Source of the DNA: Elusimicrobiota bacterium
Lineage (GTDB): Bacteria > Elusimicrobiota > Elusimicrobia > UBA1565 > UBA9628
DNA length: 39,060 bases
Reading direction: 5' to 3'
Assembly: GCA_016212855.1 (NCBI GenBank)
Contig: JACRDP010000011.1
Coordinates: forward strand, 76,120-115,179
Within the stretch, counting starts at the first letter, position 1. Each line of letters begins with the position of its first letter. The notes beneath the pieces were generated by a model. It was not told the origin of the DNA. It did no database searches and worked only from the letters and a program-made list of their open reading frames with translations. Made by a program: the position numbers and the translations under genes. Shown here piece after piece: positions 14,451-24,900 of this stretch.

Positions 14451-15917
14451 TTACGGCTTGACCAAACGAGCGGCCGTCGGAACACGGGGGCGAGGCACCG
14501 GAACCTTCGCCAAGATGCTGTCGATGACCATGTCCGTGGTCATGTTGTTCGCCTGGAAGCTGAGCACGATGCGGTGGCGCAGCACGCGCTTGGCGACCGC
14601 GCGGACGTCTTCGGGACCGACCCACGCGCGGCCTTCCATGAGCGCGTTGATCTTCGCGGACTTGAGCAGGAAGATCGCCGCGCGCGGGGAGGCGCCGTCG
14701 GTGATGACGTCCTTGGCGGCGACGCCGTACTGCGTCGGGTTGTGGGTCGCCTCGACGAGGTTGAGGATGTAGTCCTGCACGGACTCATCGACGTAAACCT
14801 GCTCGGCGACCTTGCGCATCTCGACCATTTCGTCGAGTGAGGTGATTTTCCCCGCCTTCGGTTGGTTGTCTTTCGTGCTGAAGCGGTTCATGATCGTTTT
14901 AAGCTCGCTCATGGCCGGGCGGGGGACCAAAACTTTGAACATGAAGCGGTCCTGCTGCGCTTCGGGGAGGCGGTAAACGCCTTCCTGCTCAATGGGGTTC
15001 TGCGTGGCGAGGACCATGAAGGGCTTGGGCAGCTCGAGCGTGTTGCGCCCGATGGTGCTGCGGCCTTCGGCCATCGCCTCGAGGAGCGCGGCCTGGGTCT
15101 TCGGCATCATGCGGTTGATTTCGTCGACAAGCAATATATTCGTGAAGACAGGGCCTTTCTCCAACTTGATGGCTTTCTGGCCGGTGGCGGGATCTTCTTG
15201 GAGGATCTCGGCGCCCAGAAGGTCGCTCGGCAGCTTGTCGGGCGTGCCCTGCACGCGCTGGAACTGGCCCTCGACCGCGTCGGAGAAGGCCTTGACCGTC
15301 TGCGTCTTGGCGACGCCGGGGACGCCTTCAAGAAGAACGTGCTCGGAGGCGATCATCGCGTTAATGATGGAGCCGATCATCTCTTCCTGGCCGACGATGA
15401 CCTTGGCGATCTCGGCGCGGATCTTGGCGATGATCGCGGCCTTCTCGGTGACGGCCTGCGCCGTTTCGGCGGAAGCGCCGGAGGCGAGAGCGGACGGAGC
15501 CTCGGCGACGGAGGCCGCGGACCGCTCGCCGGTCAGCGCGAGTTCGAGCGCGGTGCCCGCGCCGCGCGAGTCGGCGGCGGAGGCTTTGCCGAAGTCGGGC
15601 AGAGCGGCCACGGCCGCGTTGACGGCGACCATGCGCGATATAGCGGAAAAAGCTTCCGCGCGCAGCGCGGGAGCCGGGGTCGCGACGAGCGCGCTCGGAG
15701 CAAGCGCGGGAGTCAGGGACAGGGCCGCGGGGCCGAACGCGGGAGCCGCGAGCGGGGCGCCGAGGCCTGAGCCGATCGTCGGGACGATCGCGGCGGAGCC
15801 GCCGGGGACCGCGACGCGGCCGGTGACGGTCTGCGCTGAGGACGCGAGGGGCGTGAACGCCATCGTGGCGGCCAGACCGAGTTTCGCGAGCTTCGAGAGG
15901 CAGGGGACATTCTTCAT
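14451..15917 (-). CDS. moxR: MoxR-type AAA+ ATPase with signal-peptide-like N-terminal extension
   Basis: 488 residues. The C-terminal ~330 residues are a standard MoxR ATPase: VIVGQEEMIGSIINAM, Walker A GVPGVAKT at 198-205, Walker B ILLVDEINRM (Asp265, Glu266), ALLEAMAEGRSTIG, and ATQNPIEQEGVYRLPEAQQD. MoxR proteins act as chaperones that insert metals or remodel VWA-domain partners. Unusual: residues 1-29 look like a signal peptide (LAATMAFTPLASSAQ) and ~30-155 are an Ala/Ser/Pro-rich linker. The start is supported by a strong AAGGAG 4 bases upstream, so the extension is probably translated. The gene follows the Bat fusion gene by 8 bases, its natural partner. Confidence 0.92.
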   Translation of the reverse strand: MKNVPCLSKLAKLGLAATMAFTPLASSAQTVTGRVAVPGGSAAIVPTIGSGLGAPLAAPAFGPAALSLTPALAPSALVATPAPALRAEAFSAISRMVAVNAAVAALPDFGKASAADSRGAGTALELALTGERSAASVAEAPSALASGASAETAQAVTEKAAIIAKIRAEIAKVIVGQEEMIGSIINAMIASEHVLLEGVPGVAKTQTVKAFSDAVEGQFQRVQGTPDKLPSDLLGAEILQEDPATGQKAIKLEKGPVFTNILLVDEINRMMPKTQAALLEAMAEGRSTIGRNTLELPKPFMVLATQNPIEQEGVYRLPEAQQDRFMFKVLVPRPAMSELKTIMNRFSTKDNQPKAGKITSLDEMVEMRKVAEQVYVDESVQDYILNLVEATHNPTQYGVAAKDVITDGASPRAAIFLLKSAKINALMEGRAWVGPEDVRAVAKRVLRHRIVLSFQANNMTTDMVIDSILAKVPVPRPRVPTAARLVKP

Positions 15918-15921
15918 AACG

Positions 15922-15927
15922 CTCCTT
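15922..15927 (-). promoter_or_regulatory. Shine-Dalgarno AAGGAG fixing the moxR start
   Basis: AAGGAG on the minus strand overlaps the TAA stop of the Bat fusion gene and ends 4 bases before the ATG at 15917. It supports the long, signal-bearing form of MoxR and coupled translation. Confidence 0.75.
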
Positions 15928-18900
15928 AGGGCTTGAACGGCTGCTTGGCTTTGGGATGGAAGCTCTGCTCGAGAGTCTCGAGCGGGTCTCCCTCGGTGGA
16001 AATCGAAATCGGCGTGATGTGAGAGGCTTCAAAAGCGGCTTCGACGGCGGCCTCGCGGCGCGAGACGTTCGAGGCGGCCTCGGCGCGGCCGGCGCGCGAC
16101 GAGGTGTCGAGCATGCGCGTCACGCCGGTCTCGGCGTCGACGACGGGCAGAAGGCCCACGTCGGGCAGCGGGCTCAGCTCGGCGGGGTCGGTCACGCGGA
16201 TGGCGCGCACGTCGTGGCGCGCGGCGAGCGAGCCGAGCGCGTCCTTGAAGTCGGGAGCGATGAAGTCGGAGAGCACCGCGACCATGGAGCGCGCGCCGAG
16301 CAGCTTGCCCGCGGTCATCAGGCCGGGCTTGAGGTCGGTGGACGTGCCCGAAGGCTCGGCCTTGAGCATGGCGTCGATGATGGTCATGGCGTGGCGCGAG
16401 CCGCCGCGCGCGGGGAAGACCTGCTCGACGCGGTCGGAGATGAAGACGGCGCCGACGCGGATGGTGGAGTGGGCGGCGGCCAGGGCGAGCACCGCGGCGG
16501 CGTCCTCGATGGCGGTGCGCTTGTCCGCGCCGCGCGTGCCGAAGCGGCCGGAGCGGGAGACGTCGATGACGAGCATGAGCGGCATGTCGCGCTCGAGCTC
16601 GAATTTCTTGACGAAGAGCTCGTCCTTCTTCGCGCTGGTCTTCCAGTCGACGTCGCGGCGGTCCTCGCCGGCGTAGGGCCGGGCCTCGGCGAAGTCCGTT
16701 CCCCCCGCGCCGATGAAGCGGGAGCGGAAAGCGCCGCCGTTGACGGCGGTGGCCATGCGGCGGGCGACGAGCTCGATGCGGCGGTGGCGAGAGAGGATGA
16801 CGCCCGGGATCGCCTCGCGGGCTTCGGGCTCGGAAGAAACGTCTTCTTTGGACGCGAGCAGCTTCCAGATCAGGTAGGCCGAAGCCAGGCCGAGGACGGT
16901 GAAGAGCATCCACGGCGCGAGCGCGGGAAGCGCGGCGGTCAGCATGAGCGGGGCGAAGCCGTGGAGCTTCTTGGGCGCGTCGAAGCCGGCGAGGGCCTCG
17001 TCGGCGGCGGCGATGGCGTCGCGGAGGATTTCCTTCTCGTCGTCCTCGAGAGCTTTCGCCGTGCCGTCGCTCTCCCAGCCCTGACCGGAGTCGAGCGTGG
17101 CCTTCAGCCAGGCGCGGATGGCGGCGACTTCGACGCGGGTGTAGGCCTGCTGATGGTCGCCGACCGAGGTGCCGGCGTTTTGGTCCATGAAGCCCTTTTC
17201 CTTGAGCTTATCGTTGAACACCGAGCCCGGGAACTTCGCGTAGCCGGCCTGGAGGGCGGGATTGAGGATCTCGGCGGCGGCGTCGGCGGGCGAGTCGCCC
17301 GGCGTGACGCCCGCGGCGACACCCATCGTCTCGAGGGCCGGCAGGACGGAGCGCGCGCGGGCGACGGCGGCTTTCTGAGCGGCGTTGAGCGGCTTGCCGC
17401 TCGCCTGGGCCTTCGCGGCGGCGGCGTTGACGGCCTTGAGCAGCGCCGCGTAGTGGCGCAGCTTGAACTCGGAGCGCCAGGCGTACTCGCTCTCGCGCAG
17501 GCCGGAGCGCGTGATCGCCTTCTTGAAGGAGTCGCCGAAGGCCGCTTCGCCCTGCTCGGCGAGCGCGAGGATGGTGAGGTCGGCTTCCTTCTTGGCGGCG
17601 TCCTTGAGCGAAGGCGTGGTCTTGAGCGCGTCGGCGAGCGCGGCGGTCGCCTTGGCCTCATCGGAAGAGCCGCGCAGGACGTCGCGCACGCGGATGAGGA
17701 CGCCGCCGGCGTTGGCCGTGTCCACGCCGCGGGCGGCGAGCTTGATCAAGGTCTCCTGGGCGGACAGCGCGAAGGCGTGGTCGCGCGGGCGCGCCTCGAC
17801 GGCGAACGCCAGGCGCGCCATGGCCAGGTTTTCCTCGCCGGGGCGGAGCACGGAATCGAGCAAGGACGCGGAGACCGTGGCCGCCGGGCCGCCGAGCTTG
17901 GCGATGGCCGCGTCGACGCGGTCGAGGGCCTTGGCGAGATAAATCTTCTCATCCCAAGTCAGCGGCTTGCGGGCGGCGTTGCCGTCCCAGCCCTGGCCGG
18001 ACAGGACGATCGCCTTGAGCCAGGCGCGGATGGCCTGCGCTTCGGCCAAGGTGTAGCTCTGCTGATAGTCGGCCATCGTGTTGCCCTTGCCGGGCATCAG
18101 GTTGGAGGCGCGCAGGGCTTCGTTGAACGAAGCGCCGGAGAACAGGCGGTAGCCCTCGAGCAAGGTCCCGTTGATCTTGTCGGCGGCGATCTCCGCCGGC
18201 GAGTCGCCCGAGGGAGCGCCCGCGGCGGCGGCGAGGCTCTCGAGCCCGGCCAAGGTCTTGACGGAGCCGAGCGCCGCCGTCTGCTCGGGCTTGAGCGGGC
18301 CGCCGGCCTTGGCCTTGTCGGCGGCGGTCGTGATCGCCTCCGCCGTGGCGCGGTAGTGGCGCAGCTTGAGGTCCGAGCGCCAGCCGTAGGTGCCTTCTCG
18401 CACACCCGCGGCGACGAGCTCGTCTTTCAGGTTCTGGACGCTGAAGGCCTTCTCCGCCGCTTCGGCGATCTTGATCATGCCGGCGTTGGCCCGCGCGCGC
18501 GCCGCCGGGGCGAGGGCCGCGCCGTTGGGGCCCTTGAGCGCGACGGAGAGCGAGGCGAGGGCGGCGGCCTCGCGCTCGGTGCCGGCGACCACGCCGAGAA
18601 TCTGGGTGATGACCTGGCCCGCGTCGGCGGCGTCCACCGGGCCCTTGGCGAGCTTCTCGATCAGGATCTTCTCGGCGGCGAGCGCGAACTCGGCGTCCTT
18701 GGGGTGCGCGGTGATCTCGAGGGAAAGCTTGGCCAAGGACAGCGACTCCAAGTTCGCCGTGGCCAGCGCCGGGGCCTCGGGGAAGTTCTTGAGGCGCGCG
18801 GCCTGGACCTTGTCGAGTATGTTGACCAGGTACAGCTTCTCGGACCAGGTCAGGTCGCGGGGCTTACCTTCATAGTCCCAGCCCTTGCCCGAGGCCACGA

Positions 18901-21900
18901 TCCCGGCCAGGAGGCCGTGCAGCTGGGCGAGCTGGTCGGCGCTGAGCGATTCGGGGTAGGCGAGCGTGCCGGAGTAGTCGCCGACGGACGGCGCCAGGCC
19001 GTTCTCGCGCAGGACGCGCAGGAAAGCGTGGTTGGTGAACGCGGCCTCGCCGGCGCGCAGGTCGGGCAGGAGCTGCTCCGCGGCGATCTCGCCGGCCGAG
19101 CCCCCTTGGAGCATGCCCGCCTTGACGCCGGTCTCGAAAGCCTTCTCGAGCGTGGGCTCGACGCGGTCGAGCAGCTCGCGCAGGGCGGCGTTCTCCTTGG
19201 TCGGCTCACCGGCCAAAGGCGCGCCCATCTCCGCGATGGCCTTGCCGAGCGCCTCGAGGTGGGCGAGCTTGTACGCGTCGCGGTAATTGCTCTGAGTGAC
19301 ACTCGAGCCGCCGCCGCGTCCGCCGAACCAGCCGCCGTGGCCGTGGTAGTCGTCGTACTCGTCGCCGTAGCCGCCGTAGGAGTTCTGCGTGTCGGGCAGG
19401 ACGACGCCGTCCTTGATCAGGCGCTCGTGCAGGCCGGGGATGAGCTTCTCCGCATCTTGGATCAGAGCGGTCGTTGCCTTGGTCACGAAATAGCGGGCCG
19501 CGCCGGAGAGCGGCGCGGGCGCGTTGCCGTCGCCCTGCATGCGGTCGGCGATATTCAGGAGCATCGCGACCATGGACGGCGGCGCCTGGACTTCCTGGTC
19601 GGGCGGCGTCTGCGCGTAGATCGCGGCGCGCACGCCGTCCAGGCGCCGGGCGTTGGTGAGCGAGACGTCGAGGAAGGCCTTGGCCTTGACCAGGTCGGCC
19701 TCGGTGACGTTCGGCTCGGCCAGGCGGCGGAAGGCGAAGGACGCCGTCCACAGCTGGAGCATGGGATCGTTGGCGTGCTTGGCCTGGACCACGAGGAGGT
19801 TGTCGTAGAACTTTTTGCCGTCGTCGCGGGACAGGTGGGCGTACAGGATGCCGGCCGCCGCCTGCTGGACCTGCTTGTTCGGGCTCTTGAGCACGCGGAA
19901 CATCTGGGTGATCGCCTTCTCGTTGCCGGACTCGACGCCGAGCACCACGAGCTTGACGAGCAGGCGGGCCGAGGCCTCGTCGGAGCGGGACGTCGCGATG
20001 AGCTGGTCCATCGACTCCCACACCGCGTCGTTGTCGCGCTCGATCAGGGTCAAGAGCATGATGCTCTCGCCCTTGCCGGTCAGCGGCAGGACGCCGGCGC
20101 GGCGGAAGATCGCGATGAGGATGTTGTCGGCCTTGGGATCGGGAGACTCGCGGAGGATGGTCAGCGCGCGCTCGAAATCCGAGCCCGCGGTCTTGGGCGA
20201 CTCGGTCCAACGTTTAAGGGCCGGGAGGACTTGTTCCGGAATGCGCGAGTCCACGTAGCGGTCGGTGAAGATGAACAGGTCCTCGGAGTAGAACAGCTTC
20301 GTCGACATCTCGGCGGCGACGCGCTGCTCCTCCTGGAACTTGACGGTGCCGATGGAGGACACCGCGGTGAGGCCGATCATTAAGGAGAGAATCGCGACCG
20401 TGCCGCCGCGCTTGACCCGCGCCCAGAGACCGAGGGGTTTGGGCGCCACCCACGCGCCCGCTTCGAAAGCGAGGGGTTGCCCGGCGGCGGCGGCCTCGAG
20501 CGCGGCGACGCGCTCGCGCGCGACGCTGTGGTCCATCCAAGAGATGTCGGCCTTGCGAGCGGCGATCCGGTCGGTGATCGGCTTGAGCGGCTCCAGGCGC
20601 GTCTTGCTCGTGCGGCGCAGAGCGCTGAGGATCTTCTCGAGCGTCTCGGGCGCGGCGCCGGAGAGGTACACGGCGGTGAGCTTCTCGCGCCACAGCGCCT
20701 CGTCGTGCGCGGCGACCGTGATCAAGGTGTCGCGCAGCGACTCCTTGCTCTCCTGCCAGCCTTTGACGAAGTGAGCGAGACGGCGCTCGTCGGCCTCGCG
20801 CAGATCGTAAAGATGAATCAGGTCCTTCGAAACGCCCTTCTCGACCGCGCCGTGCCAGTTCTGCCAGGTCTCGCGGATGCGCCGGGTGACGGCCCCGCCG
20901 GTCCACGAGTCGGCGGCGAGGTAGCCCGCGACGGCGGTCGCGAGCAGAACGAAGGGCAGAATCTGCGGCCAGGCGCCGAGCGGAATCAACGCCATGCCCA
21001 TCAGGGCCCCGCCCTTGCCTGTCGTCTTGGGCTTGTCCTTCGCCTCGGGCTTCACGGACGCCGACGCGCGCTTGAGCAAAGAACGGCCGGGCAGGAGCAG
21101 ATCGAGCAGGAGCAGCGCCAATGCGGGCCAGAGGAGCCACACGCCGACCGGGCGCGGCGACTTGATCGAGTCGCCCTTGTGGCCCTTCTCGAGGCGGGAC
21201 ACTTCGCCCAAAATGTTGTCGATCGAGGTCTTGCCGTCGGCGCGGAAGTAGGCGCCGCCGGTGCGCTCGGCCAGCTGGCGCAGGGGCGCCTCGTTCAAGC
21301 GCGTGATCGCGGGAGCGCCGGTCTTGCTGTCGATGATGTACTCGGTGCCGGTCCCGTCGGCGGTGGGCACCTTGATCTTGGTGCCCTCGGGCTTGCCCAC
21401 GCCGATGGCGTACACGGTCACCCGGTGCTCGGCGGCGGCGGCGATCGCGGCGGCGAGCTCCTTATCGTCCACGTCGCCGTCGGAGATGACGATCAAAATG
21501 CGCTGACGGTCCCCGAGCTTCTTCGCGGTTTCGAAATGGTTCGCCGAGAACTTGATCGCCGAGGCGAGGTCGGAGCCTTCATTAAGTCCGCGCGCTTCCA
21601 CATCAAGCCGATTGATTTTAAATTCGAAGTTGCCGTAGTCGATCGAAATCGGCGACGCGGTGCGAGACTGGCCGGCGAAAACGATCAGGCCGACGCGGTC
21701 GGTGCCCTGCAGGCGCGTGATGAAATCATTCAGCTCCTTCTGCGTGCGCTCCATTCGCCCGTCCTCGGCGTACACCATGGAGTGGGAGCCGTCCACCGTG
21801 ACGACGATGTCCTTGCCGCCGAAGTTGACGCGCTCGTCGGTCATCCCGCCGCGCGGGTCGCCGGCGGCGAGGCCCAACAGGCCGGCCGCGGCCAAGGCGA

Positions 21901-24900
21901 TCGCGGACTTACCCAGGAAGCGGCGCGCCCCCCACCAGGACTTGAACGTCTTGGGCGCGGTGCCGGGAGAAAGTTTCTTCGCGGCGTCCATGCGCTTCTT
22001 CAAACCGTACGCGAGCAGCAGCGCCAAAACCGGGAGACCGATGCCGACGGCCCACAGGAACGCCGTCGAAGAGAACACCAGGCCGTGACCCGCCATCGCC
22101 AGCGGCAGCGCCGCCATGCCCCAGACCCCGGAGCCCTTGCGCGTGATGCCCTTGCGCGCCTCGCCCTTCTCCTTGCCTTCCTGCTCGCCCAGCGCCTCGC
22201 CGAGCTTGTCCGCCCCTTTATCGGGATTGGGCTTCACTTCGCCGGGCTTGGGTTTGCCGTCGCCCGGTTTACCGTCGCCGGGCTTGCCGTCGCCGGGCTT
22301 CCCGTCGCCGGGTTTGCCGTCGCCCGGTTTGCCGTCGCCGGGCTTGCCGTCGCCGGGCTTGCCGTCGCCCGGCTTGCCCTTCTGCTTGCCGGGCTGGCCC
22401 TTCTTCGAATCCTTGCCCTGCTTGCCTTCCTTCTGCTCCTGCTCCTTCTGCGCCTGCTTGAGCGCCTCGAGGTTCCACTTCGCGTCCATGTTGGACGCGT
22501 CGCGGCGCAGGGCCTCCTTGTAGAGTTCGACGGCCTTCTCCGCGTCGCCGGCGGCCAAGGCGGAGTTGCCGAGGTTGAAAATGGTCTGGGACTGCTTCTT
22601 CGCATCCTGCGTCAGCGACAGGTACTTCTGCCACGCGGCCTCGGCCTTCGCCGTCTCTCCCAGCCGGAGATACGAGTCGGCCATGTTGAAGTAAATCTCG
22701 GGAACGTCGGGATGCCGCTCGATCGCCTCGCCGTACTTCTTGAGCGCCTCGGCGAAACGGCCCTGATTGTAAAGCTTGTTTCCCTCGATGACTTCCTCGG
22801 GCACCTTCTCCGTCGGCGAGCCCGTCGTCGGGCGCGGGTCGTTGACCTGGGCCGTCATCTCGATCGCGACGGGGTTCCGGGTGCCGAGAATCTCCATCAT
22901 CGGCACCTGCGTTCCGCTGAGGCCCATGACCAAGGCCATCCCGTACAACGTGCGCAGGCGGGTGTTCGCGAGCAGCAGTTCGCCGCCGAGCATCAGGAAC
23001 GCGAGGAGCGCGAGCAGGCTGGTGTAATCCTTGATCGACACGCTCGACACGATCTTGGCCGGGCTCTTTTCCAGGCGCGAGATCTCGAGCAAAACCGAGC
23101 GCATGCCGTCGGCGTCGCCGGCGCGGTAGAACTTGGCTCCGGTCTTCTCGGCCACGGTGCGCAACGTCGCTTCGTTAAATCCTTCGTTGGGGCCCGCGAT
23201 ACCCACGCCGTACACCTTCACGCCGAGCTGGGCGGCGATATCGGCGGCTTCCTCGGGCTTGATGCCGGCGTTCGAATCTCCGTCCGTGAAAATCACGACG
23301 ATCTTGGCCCGCTCGGGCTGCAGGATCTTCGCCATCAGGTCCGGGTACTGCTTGGCGTAGGCCAGAGCCGCGGACAGGCCCTGGTCGCGCAGCAGCTTCT
23401 GGACCTCGAGTGCGCGCGGGTCGGCCTTGCCGTCGAGATCAAGGGCGTTCAGCTCCAAGAAGTGGGCGATCGCCGTCAGCATGGACTTGCCGATCGCGGT
23501 CGAGCCGGTGGTCTGGAGCTCCTTTAAGTGAGAGATCAGGGCGTCGTAGTCGGTCGTCAGCTTCACGTCTAAGTACGAGTTGTCCGAGAAGGTCACCATG
23601 CCGACGCGGTTCTCGGTGCCTCTTCGCTGCTCCTCGACGTAGCCCTTCACGGCCTCGCGCACGCCCTCGAGCTTGGCGCCGCTCATCGAGCCGGACAAAT
23701 CGATCGAGACCATGGTGTCGGTCGACGGAATAAAAGTTTCCGAGCGCTGAGTGCCGATCATGGGGCGCGCGAGCGCGACCAGGATCAGGCCGACGGCGGC
23801 CAGGCGCAGGACGCGGGGCAGGCCCGCGAAGCGCTCGCGCAACGTGCGCTTGGCGGGCGTCTGCGCGGCCGACGACAAGGCGAAGCGCTCGGTCTTGGCC
23901 TTCGACGCGCGCCACGTCCACAGCACGTAGGCCGCGTACGGGATCAGCAGGGCCAAAACCCAGGGGCTGCCGAAGGTCAAACCGGCGGCTCCGGGGAGCA
24001 AGGCCAGCGGCATGAGCCCGTTGAGTCCGCCGTTCTTGGGCTTGGCCTCTTCCTTGCCGGCCTTGCCGGCCACGCTCTCCACGAGCGCCTCCAAGCGCGC
24101 GAGCATGCGGCCGCGCTCGGTGACGTCCTTCTCGTTACCGGAGAATCGCGCGACCTCGGCCTGGGCGGCCAAGCGCGCGGCCACTTCGGACTGGCCGTCG
24201 GCGTAGAAAGACTTGGCCAAATCCTTGTGGAACGTGCGGGCGTCGCGGGCGGCCTTGGGCATGCCGGCGAAATCCACCATGAAGCCGGTGACGAGGTCCT
24301 GGTAGCGGGCGTAGAAAGACTTCGTGTCGAGATTTTCGGATTCCGCCTTCAGGCGCTCGATCTCGGCCTCGGTGGAGGCGAGCAAGGAGATGCGGTTGGC
24401 GTCGAGCTTGGGGTACAGCTTGCGCATCGCGACCAGGCGCTTCACGCCGACGAGCAAGAGCAATCCGAGCGGGATCGCGGCGAGCCACATCCAGTTCGGG
24501 CCGTTGCCGCGCTGCACGCCGACGATGTCGCGCAGGCCCTTCTTCTTCCAGTCGGCGGTCAACGTCGGCTTGACCTCGAGCGTCGTCTTGGGCAAAACGA
24601 TCTCGATGCCTTCGGGGTACTGCGCGATCTCGCCGACGGTCACGACGGCGATGCCGCCGTCAAGGGTCAAGGTCCCGGTGCCGAAGGGGATCGCTTCGTA
24701 GGTGACGGTCTTGGACTCGCCGGGAGCCAAGGTGATGGGCTGTTCCGCCTCTTTACCTTGGATCTCGAGGTCGGCGGGCACGGAACCCTGCAGGCCTTGG
24801 CGCAGATTCGTCAGCGTGATGGGCTTGTCGGACGTGTTCTTGATCGTGAAGGTCAGGTGGACGCGCTCGCCGACGGTCACGCCCTGGCGGTCGATGCTCG

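Noticed and set aside
15956-20383. 1475-codon open frame antisense to the Bat fusion, and a 1016-codon one at 20477-23527
   Set aside because: Same cause; the translations have no domain signature, and the minus strand has VWA, DUF58 and repeat motifs in one frame.
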